DNA from: Xiphophorus maculatus
Lineage: Eukaryota > Chordata > Actinopteri > Cyprinodontiformes > Poeciliidae
Reading direction: 5' to 3'
Assembly: GCF_002775205.1 (NCBI RefSeq)
Contig: NC_036456.1
Location: 10,071,463-10,135,462, forward strand
DNA: 64,000 nt
Under the pieces are notes generated by a model. It was not told the DNA's origin. It made no database searches and worked only from the letters and a program-made list of their open reading frames with translations. Positions within the stretch are counted from its first letter, which is position 1. Each line of letters opens with the position of its first letter. Shown piece by piece: positions 52,601 to 64,000 of the stretch. A program made the translations under genes and the position numbers.

Positions 52601-55600
52601 CCTTGAACTGTCACACGTTACAAGTGCAAACTTTTGTGTCTTGTAAACAGATGTGATAAACAGAACATTGAACTAGTATGAAGTGCAAATAGTATAGATT
52701 AAATGGCAATAGCTAAACAAAACAGACTGAGACTAAAATAAAATGGCATTAGATGCTAAATGCTATTTGCAACAGTTTTTAGAGATTCCATCACAATATC
52801 AGTAAAAACCACGAATTGGCTGGTTTTTACCTTTGTGGTAGTAAGCCGTATGAAAATAGGAGGCTGCATCACTCCATTTAGCTCAGTCACAGCTGGTGTG
52901 ACTCCAGGCTCTGTACTGGGACCAGTACCAGAACAAAACTGTAAAAGTGTCATGTATTTGAAGTAAACCAGTCTTTGGACCATACGTTAAAGACTTTGAA
53001 ACAAATAAATCTGGAGGGAAACTCAAACATATTCACACTCACAATTCAAATAGTATGATTTTTAAAAAATATGCATTTGTTTGAAAAGACAAAAGGCAGA
53101 AGTATAAACTTATTTAATCCTGCTGCCTTTTTCTTTTACTTCTTACATTAAAAAAATAAAACAATTTCTTTCACAACAGTCATAACATACCTAAAATATA
53201 CATCCAATCATTCATCCACAAAAAACTGAGAATCCTCCACTGAATCACCATTTAAAACAACTTTTTGTATATTTTATTTTAAACCGTTACGTCTTTAAAT
53301 TGTTTCAATCTTTACCTGTTCCAATTTTCTTGTTCCTGTTGGTTTACTAATGTTTTCTAACAAACCTTTGCATACTTCACAAACTGATTTATACTATAGT
53401 CTAAATGCACACAGGCGGACTACTTACTAGCTACGCAACATCTGGAGGCAATTGGCTGCAATAATTTTATTTAGGGGTATTGGAGGAAACGGGGCTTGAA
53501 TATGAATTCATGCTACATTGAAGGTGTCGTACCTGCAGCTCTGCAGCTAAAAATCCCGTTTGCCCTCTATTCCCTGCCCACATCTGTCTTCACACCTCCT
53601 TGTAGAAATACTTACATGCTCATCTATAATCCAGGGATTAACAGCCCGTCACAATGTGACTCACCCTGCAGACTGGCTGCATTGCACACATGTGCCAAAT
53701 GCTGAGGCAGCCTCATTCCACCCAGCTGTTTTGTTCCGACAGATTTTAGCCTCCAAACAAACGGGCTCTCGCTCGTCATCATTACAGCCCGACTCAACGT
53801 GGCGGTCAGTACCGAGCCTTTCAGACAGCAGCAAAACAAAAACACGGCGTTTGTGGCGTTTCTTCCACACGTCTCACTCCCAGCGCTTCAATGGTCACGG
53901 CCGCCGACTCGCCGCTGGAATGCCCGCACTGGGATCATCCAGCGGCGTAAAGCGATTACCCACACACCCATGCTTCACTCTCGCTCACAAACATGAGTTC
54001 AGACACACCCCTAAGCTCTCCACCATAACACACTCTGCCTTGTAAAGTGCTGCCGTCAGCAGCTCGAAAGGTCACGGGCGCCGCACGCTCGTCAGCCAGT
54101 GGCCCCGCGAACAGAACCGACCCAAAACAAAGACAGGAGGAGAACGCTCACAGCTGCAAGAGGGATGCATTAAAGCTTTTATAGATGCGATTCTAATGGA
54201 GTTTTTGATGCTGAGTTAGAGTCATAGTGAGAAGTGTTTTTTTTCTGAACTAATGAGCTTCTTCCCGTGAAGTGCTCTCACTTCTGGTCAGCTGGAAATA
54301 GAGTTAAAACCTCTTTGCTGAAACGATGAGATGACTGATTAATTAAGACAGCAATTGAACTAGGAGGGAAAAAAAAAAGTTTAAAACAGAAATACTGTAG
54401 GCAAATATATTGAAAATAATATTTAGAATGGTGGCCAATTTCTAGGATACTTCATCTCTTTAAATTGTTAAATGCAGAGAGAAAAAAGCGTAAAAATCTA
54501 AGATAAAAGTTCATTGCAAGAGGGTTTCTGCAAAGTATTAGGGGTTAACAATAATTGAAAAAAAACATTCAAATTCATTTAAACAATGAAAAATCGACAA
54601 ATTTAAATCATTTTCTAAATCCCTTAAAGCCGTTTGCCCATTCATGCAGATTTTTAGCCAATCTGTGCAATAATTTTATTTCCTCATGTAAAGAAACCGA
54701 CACACTGTGCTCTCACCTTGCAGGGGAGACTGCAACCATCAGCATAAATACGAAAACCATGTGTGCTGAGCACATCACATGCTTCGCTGGTGTCGCGGAG
54801 GGAAGAAAGTGTGGTTGAGTGTGACCAGAAAACCAGCTACAAACACAGTTCAGTGACTTCGCCATTGGCAGAGGGTCAGCTCTGGAAACCTAGTGGCTTT
54901 CATGTTTTCTGCACCACTTCCCTTCCCAAACAGCAGCAGAAGTCGTACATCAGTCGATACACGACTAAAGTTTCAGCTGGAAAGCGCTGTGGCGGTGAAG
55001 TAATGACGAGCCTCGCTTACAGCCTGTGTGTAAAAAGTTTGTTAAAGTTCGGAGAGACTCCGCCCACTCTGTAAATTTTAAGAAAATCACCCAATTCCCC
55101 GAACAGGTCGGCGACTCCGCCTGAAATTTTGCTTTCACTTTAAGCATGAAGGGGCACGTAAATGTGCCAGCGTGTTTTCATGCAGGCGAGCGAGACGACG
55201 AGGAAGTCGGAGAAATGGGGTTCCAGCAGCCAATCAGCAGGGAGCGCTGGCTCTGTTAGGGGTCAGAGGTCACATTGTGGTAGTGGACAACACACCCAAA
55301 CGGCACAGTGAACGACTCCGTCCTTCCTTATGGATGAATCATGGAGTCCAAGACAACAGTTTGTTAAGTCAACAAAACTCAGCAGGTGATAAAAATGTTA
55401 AAAATTTAGAATGGCTGAGAGTAATAATTCAAAACAAACATTTATCACTTTTCATAGTTTAGGTTAATCTAAAAACGACTAAAAATGTAAAAAAAAAAAA
55501 GTTTGATGCTAATGTGTTTTGTTGATCTTGTGATTACATTGTTTTATTCAGGGTTCTGTCTTTTTCTTTTAAACGTCGCCTAATCATTTTAGCCGTTTTA

Positions 55601-55924
55601 TTGTGTCTGATAAAGACTTTTCAAAACTTTAAAACAACAAAGGCAGTCTGGTCACACACGTCATTGTAAAGAGATGGGAACAATTACAAGAAAGCTTAAA
55701 GGGATGTGTCAACATGAACGCATGTGCCAACAGGTCTTAGCTCACCTTTTCAGTCATCGGTGGCTCATGCATTCCTGCTCGCACACTGCCTGTAAATCAC
55801 TTCTTGGCTGCTAGATTTTATTACCCATAATGCAACACAATTAAATAAACTATTTTTAAAAAGAAAACAAAGCTCACGAATCCTTGTCTTGTAGGTTCCT
55901 TGTGTGTTTAGTGAGTAAATGGGT

Positions 55925-56385
55925 ACATCGATTACTGAAATAGTCAACTAATTTAGTAATTGATCAAGTGTCAACTATAGATTATAGACTAAAAAAAAGG
56001 CAATTTGCTGAAAAGAACATATTCAAAGTGGTAATTAAGATAAAAATCTTACAAAACAAATGTATAGATTTTATGATGACAATGAATTTACACAATTTAT
56101 AAATGAATTTACAGCCTCAAGTGGGATAGTTTTAGCTTCATTCATTTCAGATTTACTAAAATGTTGCTATATTATTGCATTTTAGGCAATATGTTTTTTA
56201 AAAAAGGAATTGATTTGTTTGTTTATGCATCTTTTAATGTATTTCTAATATTGTATAAAAAGGCTGAAGTGGTTAAATGAACAATCTGTACCACGTCCAA
56301 TTTTTAAAAAAATCTGATTAATTGATGAATAGTCAATAGAATAATCGATTGTTAAAGTGATTGGTAGCTACAGCCCTGATCTTAA
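55925..56385. repeat. ATCGATTA-type interspersed repeat, second long copy
   Basis: Starts near acatcgattactgaaatagtc and ends aataatcgattgttaaagtg followed by ggtagctacagccc. These are the reverse-strand equivalents of the ends of the copy at 528-1085. AT-rich interior, non-coding. Confidence 0.5.
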
Positions 56386-58726
56386 ACAGCGTTCCAAACA
56401 GGACATTTTACGACGCCAACAGGTACAAAATGCTTAAAGTTTATTCCAAGATTACTGAACTGATTACAGCTTGAGCTGCAGATGCTACAGTATCACATGA
56501 GCTGAACTGCCAATTACCTCATGCAGTCATGCTTTATACATAGACTATTCCTTTAAAAACATTACAATTTTGACTTGACTGACTTCTAAATCTAAAAAGG
56601 TGATGAGATTTTACTTTGTGTCCCTCACACAAGTCTGAATTAGTGTCTTTTTCTTTTTTTTTACGTTTCATAAATCAGATTCTAAAACTAACGGGACAGA
56701 AAACAAACGAGCTCGGCTCCATCATAAACGCATTTCACCACACAGACGCCACCATGGGCCATTTGTTTCTCTCTTCACAGGGGAGTGGTCCTCCTTGAGG
56801 TTTAGCTAAAGACTGCAGCACTGCTAACAAGTGGGTGGGAGGAAACTCTCATTGTGAACCGACGTAAACAAACATCAACCATCTCTGGAGATAAAACTAA
56901 AAAAACACTGACGGAAAGGAAAACATGGGTGTTGGGCAATAGCTGCACAAACCATCTTACTGCCCGGTCCAGTAGAAATACATAAAAACATAAAGGTTCA
57001 AGTAAAGACAGGTACACGCTCTGGGCCCCTCGGTGCTTTCGTGTTTTGTGCGACAGTGCAGAACATAAACAAAACCTGATGGCTGTGCAGCAAGTGGCAG
57101 CAAAGCAGGATCCAACCAACAGCAGCAAAAAGAGCGGGACAAGAAGACTAGCTAGCGCTAGGCTCAGGCTCTGACGTTCAAGTCTGCACAGGCTCTGCAA
57201 CACCAACACCCAAAACGCAGCGCAGCCGCGTAAATCCCAAACGCTGGAAGCCGATCATGGAGCGCAGGAGACAGCCTCTGACGGATGGCGCTTTGTGCGC
57301 CGGCGACTTTGAGGATCAGCTTTTCCCAGTCGCTCCTTTGTTGCCGACGGATTCCTCCCAAGCTGAAATTCTTCCAACGAACTGGTCAGATCTCAACTTG
57401 TCCCGCTGGGTGATTTCCCGCACTCATTTCTAAAACAATCATTATCTCTATCGTTTCGGGGAGTGTCGCTGTGTTTGTGATTTAGTTTCCACAGACAAAA
57501 AGACAAAAAAACAAAACAAAAAGCAGATGAATGAAATATTGATGCCTTGGGCAGCTCATCAACTGTCAGAAAATTATTACTTTCGTAGTTCCCATCATTC
57601 ACTCAATCCGAGTTGCACAAATCCTAAAACAAAAACAAGGAAATTAAACCTAGTAGATCTGAAGCTGATAATGTCACATCTAATAAAGTTGATGGTTAAT
57701 TTGTGGCATGTTGAGCAGCCGTATAACCAGGATCTGTAAACCCACAGAGGCGACGACACCAGATATGTTTGGCGACCCGTTTCCTCCACATTATTGCACC
57801 GTCACAAGCAGCTGACATGCAGACATTAAGGTTTTCAATCATGGTCACTGTGTTCTGTCGCACTAATCCCATTTTTATCCCTTTCCTCGTCTCCAGTTCA
57901 TCATCAGATCATATTTTAGAAGAACTGAGCCACTGGTAAGGTTGTTTTTCCATCTCTGTTGCAGCCTGTCATTACAATAATGCTCTCTTCTGTGCTTTGC
58001 AGACTCCAAAGATAACAAGCAGAGGCCCAACTCTGGGCCTCGCCGACGTTTTTCTATCATCATTATGAATTTGAAGCAAAAGCTGGGCGAAGAGCTCAGA
58101 AGAAACCGACTGAAGCCCCCTCAAAGAGTCTTCGCTTATGAGGTCCTGGATGTTCCATAAAAACCGTTACACTGAAAATGAATGGGGCTTTTTTTTGGCT
58201 CCCTTTTAATATGGGCTAATAAAACGTGATCCGGGAAACAGCAAAATGCCCCGAGGCCTTTTATTTCAGCTATAATTATAACCCTGCACCAGGTTTCAGC
58301 TGATGTGCTGACAAATACATATATTTGCTGCAATCGTAACATTGGACTAAAGAAAAAAGAAACCCACAAAACAATGTCTGAAGATATCTTGGCCTTTAGT
58401 GAACTCTTGCAGCCATTTGCACGTACTTTCCATCAAGTAAGCTTTTTGGAATTGCAAAAATATGTGGGGTTTAAACGGCACTAAAAAAAAAAAGGAGAAC
58501 TGAATTAGGGGCATTTTGACACTTAGAAAAACTTTTTTAAAAAGGTTTGTGGTTGAGAAAACATTTGTGTGAAAGTCAGTTTTTAAAAAAAAATAGCTTC
58601 TACAATTATGTAGCAGTTTATGTACAATAATTAAAATAGTAATGCAAGGCCTTTTTCCTAAATGTAAACATGTTTTATGCATGGTCAACTCTGAAGGCAG
58701 TGTAATTTGTCTTTTTTGTAAGATTT

Positions 58727-58759
58727 TGTGGCAGCAATGGGCTTTACATTGCTGCCACA
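58727..58759. repeat. Perfect hairpin, 13-bp arms, 7-nt loop
   Basis: TGTGGCAGCAATG, loop ggcttta, CATTGCTGCCACA. The arms are exactly complementary. Confidence 0.9.
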
Positions 58760-59022
58760 TTACATTTACATAAAAAAAACAAAAAAAAACAGCCAAGCTG
58801 GGTGGTGATCAACGCATGCAGCAAAGGTCACAAGGTTGCGATGTTGGAGGGCCGCGCTGAGGATGAGCCTCAACCGCTAAGCCGCCCAATACGGCCATTT
58901 TTACAGATTTATGTCAGAATACATTCACAGAAAGAGAAAATATTGGTAAATTACAAACAGCTGGAACATTTATGTACCCAAACCCTCCTCCCGAGTGTTG
59001 CGCCAAAACTGCAGAGCAGTGA

Positions 59023-59057
59023 CACACAAATACAAACTTTTGGTTTGTATTTGTGTG
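59023..59057. repeat. Perfect hairpin, 15-bp arms, 5-nt loop
   Basis: CACACAAATACAAAC, a five-base loop ttttg, then GTTTGTATTTGTGTG. The arms are exactly complementary; it lies about 300 bp from the hairpin at 58727. Confidence 0.9.
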
Positions 59058-62053
59058 CACAAATGTTTATTCTTAATTTAGAAATGTGGAAAAGAAATGA
59101 GAAAAAAAAATCTACGTTTCGTGTAAAACCATCTTGTTAGCATCGTTTCACCACTGGAGTCATGACTCAACAATACATCGTAGAGAGAGAGGAGCTCGTT
59201 TGAGACCATTTATACGTTAGCGTGAAGAAGCAGCTCTAGCTTGAACTCAAGTTGCATCAGTTTTACTATAAAGATAACATTTTGCACCTTTATCTAACGA
59301 ATTAGCCAAATTGTGAAGAACGTCTTCATTAGCGTTAGCTGTAATCGGGGACATTTTAAGGCAGCTAATGCTACTGCAGAGCTAACACACAGAAGCCAAC
59401 ACAGCTTTCTTTTAAAAACCTATTTTAAGCAAATACAACTCTATAGAGAGAAAAAGAGTGCATGTGAAAGCCCAGTGGTCAAATCTGAAAGACTTTAACC
59501 CATGAGAAAACATTTAAAGAAAAAAGAAGTGATTTATGGTGGTCCAGTAAATTCTGCAAACAAGACAAAACTTAAATCCGTCAGGAGGTTTGTTACGCAA
59601 CAGCTCCATCGACAGCAGGTGTTATCTGCATTAGCAAACATCTCGTCGATTATCAGGAGAAAGGGCTCCAACATGACGCGATAACACAGTAATCCAATTA
59701 GAAACGGATCCAAGTTGTTCCTCGTAAAACTCGCAGGCCTGTAAAACGGCGAACATGTAATCGTATCCTGCGAGTTTATCTGAACTGCTGACTGATGGCG
59801 AAAATTATTTCGGACTGATGCGGCTTTATTGCTCTTGGAGCTCCGGGTTTCAGAGGCTGACGCAGAAATGAGAGGAGAAGCACTGGAACATTTTGGAGAA
59901 TATTCAAAAACAGCACCTGAAGGATTTGTCTCCCTTCTCCTCCCCTACTTTTTAATGCCTCCACCCCGCCGCCTCCGTCCCCTCAGGTTGCACAATTGCA
60001 CCCAGACGAGGTGAACAGCTGCCCGTCCGCCTGCAGCGATCCTCCATTGATCTGCACTCAGAACTGGAGCTCGACAGCAGCACAAGGCGGGAGGCCAGGC
60101 TCTCTGTAACCAAGTGCAGAGCATCCATTTCAAAGCAGCCATCCTGCACATTAAGTGGAGCCTAAATTCATTTAAAACAACACCCATCTCAGACAGTTTG
60201 CTCTGCACAACACAGTCGAGCCCATTTTCTCTAAACTCAACCAGGATACAGCAGCAACCGTCCAGTCATGCGTATCGGCAAACTTATTTTTTTTTTTTTA
60301 GAGAAATAAAAAAAGGTAACCGATAGCCACGGTGACAATTTTGCATTTATATTGCGCTATCAAAGGGCAGCTAAGCGCCAACCTGACAAACCAGATGTAA
60401 ACATGGTTGCATTTGCATGTTCATTAGAAATTCAAAGGCCACAGCGGAGGGAGCGGCCTCAGACGGAAAGGAGAACTGGGACAAGAAACCAAAAAGTCTG
60501 TTTAAAATGGAAGAATCAAGTTTCACCCATCCTTAGCAACCAATTCTGTGTGAAACGAGGTTTAAATATGGGCATAAGTAAACAAACAAATACAAAAAGT
60601 TTGACATTAAAATAGGGAACAACAAGACAGTCCCATCTGACAACATATGAAGAAATGATTTGGTACGACACACTCGGGAACGGCTCATTTTAGAAAAACA
60701 GCAAAAGAAATCTCAAAATATTGAGCACCCATTCTCCACTTTCTCCTCCAGGGTCTCTCCATCACCGTGCATTTACTGTATAATTTTCAAAAGCATGCAG
60801 AGCACACTTTTGTACTAAACAAGATGCTGTGTCTCTAACGAAATCGCTTCTAAATATAGACATACTGACATACTTTTGTGCCAACGACACAATGGAACAC
60901 TAACCAGTAAGACGATGGCAACCTGAGCAGAAAAATCACACAACACTTACATTTATCATGAAGATTAGAAACATTAAATGTGTCTAAAACATTAAATGTG
61001 TCTAAATCTTCTTGGGGAGCTGTTTAAACCATGGTCATTCAAAAATAAAGCCAATTTACAAAAGGGAAGAGACAAATCTGTCAACTATAACTCTGCAGCC
61101 CTGATTATTCGCGTCCATCACCCGATAATGCTGAACTTTAAACACAGGGAGATGCATGCACTGAGCCACGTGCAGTAAAAACCACGAGTCACCGTAATAG
61201 AAGATCAGTATGAGCAAACGCGTTGTGCAATAAAAACAACGGCGAAAACAGAGAAACAAGATAATGTGGCTTCCTTTTAAATTCATCAATAAGACTCTGC
61301 AAAGATAATCTTCCAGTCAACACCATGTTGATTTTTTCCCCTCATTACTTTGATGAACATTACAAGCTTATAAATGATAAAATTTTATGGATTAACTGGT
61401 CAGACGAAGAAACTAGCGTTTACACACAAGAGGTTATTCCCACAGGATGATACTGCCACCATCCTGTTTGACCATGGCAGTAGAACTCATGGTGGGTGTT
61501 TTGAATGCAGGTGCGCATTTACGTCAAGATCCAATTACTCACAGGTGAACACTTTACTAATATCACGTTAACTTCTGGTCACAATCAGGTCCACTGGGTT
61601 TTATTTTAGATCCAGTTAAAAGAGGCACGCCAATCTTTTCTGGTTTTTACATGCAAAATATTTTGAAAACTTTACTTCCATTTCACAGTCAGGCACTGCT
61701 TTTTGTTGGCTTATCAAAGCAGACATTAATGATATTAAAGTTTGCGGGTCCATAGTGCTGAAATGTGAAAAAATAGCAACAAGTACAAGCGAGACTCTGA
61801 GCCTTAATGCTAAACAACCTGTTAGATCCCCATTCAAAATGAAAATTTGAAATTAGGCAGGTCTTTTTTTATTCAGTCTGAACATATGTAGCATCAAAAG
61901 TTATTTAAAAATAATAAAATTTGGGAAAAAAAAGTTAAAAGAATAGAAATATTATCTCATCTCAGAATAAACAAAGCTCCATTGTATTCAGATTACCTTA
62001 ATTGTAACTATTTTATCCCTAATAAATAGACATGTTTGCACATTATTTCAATG

Positions 62054-62321
62054 CAGGGTTTCCCTCAGTGTATTATAAGCCTGGCGGGCCACCAGGCTAA
62101 TCATTGCTTATTTATTGAAGTCTTTTTAAAATGCTTGCATTTTTTTAAGACTATATAGTTGGTGTTCAGGTATTCATTTTCTACTAACAGATTATTATCA
62201 GGTGATATTTTCAAATTTCTTGTCAACTTTAAACATTTTTCAACTCAGAAACACAACATGATGAATGACTGTTCTAGCGCCCAACCGCCAGGCTTAGCAA
62301 GTTTTCTGGAGGAAACCCTGC
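62054..62321 (-). mobile_element. hAT-like MITE, copy 2 (GGTTTCCCCCAG family)
   Basis: Begins cagggtttccctcagtgta and ends tctggaggaaaccctg, so the ends are complementary over about ten bases. Internal text taagcctggcgggccaccagg and ccaggcttagcaagttttct mirrors the copy at 18847-19135 in reverse orientation. Confidence 0.65.
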
Positions 62322-64000
62322 GATGACATGTTGCTTTTGCATTTGAGAAGCTAAAATGTACATGAAACATGCCAATGAGAGCAGAGCCATCTGTTCAAGG
62401 ATTTTATTGGCATTCGTTACATGAGTGCATTGCTCCATGTAATGTGCAATATGATTGTGATGTTATAGACATTGTCTAAAAGATTTATCTACTGAACATT
62501 ACCAAAGACTATTTTCTAATACCAACTGCGTAAAAAAAAAAAAAAATCTAAGTTATGAATCATTTAAAAACCTTTAAAAATATTTTTTTCTCTACCTCTT
62601 CAAGTCTTGCAGACTTGACATGAATATAAACTGGAGGCATTTCAAAAGCTTCATTTCTTTTAATCGCTTCTCAGGTGACCCAGCTCGCCCCTTCGTCAGC
62701 CGCCCTTTGTAACGCGCCATTTTTAACGGCGTTATTAACGGGGCATTCCCGGCAATTAGGCTCTATGGAAGTGAGCAGAAGCATGTCGAGCGGAGGACGC
62801 AGGCCGCTGGCCCGCACAGAGAGCGGAGCGTAGAGTTACAAACACACGAGCACATGCGCTACCTGCGCAGACCGTGTCACGTTACACACACACACAAAAA
62901 AAAACCACCACAAATATCATCGTGTGACAACTGATGTATGATGAATGGGACGTTGTTCAGAAACAATTATTAACCACTGCTCCCCTTCTTACGCATGTTT
63001 GGTATTGAATGCAGTGGTTGCCATAGTCGACACTCGTTTCGCACGACGTGAAACCTCACGTTGGTCAACAACGATGACAGCAGGTCAATACCTCAGCCTG
63101 CCTGGTCAAACAGTCAAACACACGCATGGCTTTAATTAGGCATGTGGGATTCCCACGGTAATTTGGGGTAAAACAATAAAATAAATAATAATAATAGTGT
63201 GGTTTCACTGTATTTACAATCTATGTATTTTAAATTAAAATGTACAATATAATCCAATTTTTTTTACATTTAAAAATAAATACAAAGCAATTTACCATTC
63301 TGCCGCTTGTACAACATTGACCGTTACAGTTTTACTCTGCATAGACTGACACAAGTATAAAAAGTTCACATTAGGTGGGCGGGTTCCCAATCTGGCTCAG
63401 TAATTATGCTTCTCATAGTTTACCAACCGTCTTAAATCAATATCACCTTCATAAGGCTGATGCTTCTTCAGTTTCCAAACCAGGACTGCCTGCAATTTTC
63501 ATAACTCAAAATATTTCAAAACAACCAAATTTGTGTCTTTTGAGAAGGATGAAAAAAAAGCAACATGTTGGGGAGGGGCAGAACAGTGTTACGCCTGGTT
63601 TATTCCTGCTGTTATGCGTTTCATATCAGAAGCACATGTGCACAGTGGTTGACGCGTACCCATCTTTGTGATGTTGATGCATTTGCTACTTGTACAGTCA
63701 GAGTTTGGCAGACACTGAATGGCGTTTGACTCGAAGGCTTATGTCCATACAAACAGCATCTTTAGACAAAAATGTATTCTCTTGGCTCTTTTCCCTTTAG
63801 TCCCTACTGGGTTTGAGTGTCTACTGCTCTAGTCGAGTAGCACCCACCACTAGAGTACTACAAGGTACGAGTCAACCCAAGCGACTGGTTTGGGTCATTT
63901 TCTGTTACAATTGAGTGCCACTTCAGTGGGGTGGGCTGTTATAGCGGCAACGTAAAGTAACGTGGTTTGCATGAGACACAAACAACATGACAATGGAGGA

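Larger units (their letters stand above)
49677..64000 (-). other. Upstream part of tesk1 (long intron and possibly beyond)
   Basis: The most upstream visible exon begins at 49676 in phase 0 after an acceptor, so transcription must start further upstream. In 14.3 kb I found no minus-strand exon coding the glycine loop. Content: ATCGATTA-type repeat (55925-56385), a 58-codon plus-strand frame at 57257-57433, perfect hairpins at 58727-58759 and 59023-59057, a MITE (62054-62321), a GC-richer patch (about 62690-62840) and an unclassified repeat-like end from about 63790. The remainder is AT-rich with no recognised gene. Confidence 0.55.

Noticed and set aside
63790..64000. Terminal 200 bp resembling a fish interspersed repeat (ctagtcgagtagcacccacc and onward)
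   Set aside because: The element runs off the window and I could not identify its ends or class, so it is noted but not called.

Overview
The window is nuclear DNA of a ray-finned (teleost) fish. It carries intron-rich vertebrate genes with GT-AG introns, an AT-rich background, and dense fish-type repeats: V-SINE and other tRNA-derived SINEs, an L2-like LINE tail, a Penelope-like fragment, hAT-like MITEs and a Tc1 remnant. The repeat style suggests a percomorph, perhaps a cyprinodontiform relative; that is an impression only.

Layout: (1) 322-4014 (+), rgp1, cut off at its 5' end by the window. (2) 4797-6422 (-), msmp, a complete three-exon secreted cysteine-rich protein converging on rgp1. 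(3) 6.4-11.7 kb, a repeat-rich intergenic stretch with nested LINE/SINE insertions, a weak NLR-like relic and a Penelope-like fragment. (4) 11756-29291 (+), pik3c3 (Vps34), complete in 25 coding exons (876 aa) plus a candidate 27-nt microexon; intron 1 holds a 2.5-kb element with a 129-bp tandem array. (5) 29.6-33.6 kb, intergenic, with a degenerate ~137-bp tandem repeat. (6) 33563-36821 (-), a complete seven-exon class II cytokine receptor (CRFB type, 368 aa) whose cytoplasmic tail has no tyrosine. (7) 39254-49676 (-), tesk1 from the kinase N-lobe to the stop codon; the glycine-loop exon and N-terminus were not found up to base 64000, so they probably lie outside.

The genes are not an operon and have no single shared function. 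rgp1 (Rab6A exchange factor) and pik3c3 (PtdIns3P synthesis in autophagy and endosomal traffic) act in membrane traffic, tesk1 phosphorylates cofilin, and msmp and the CRFB receptor belong to extracellular signalling. RGP1, MSMP and TESK1 lie together on human 9p13.3, so the window keeps part of that block, with pik3c3 (human chromosome 18) and a CRFB gene between. Exon boundaries were derived by hand from splice motifs, reading phase and recalled human orthologues; every internal phase closes. No database search was possible.
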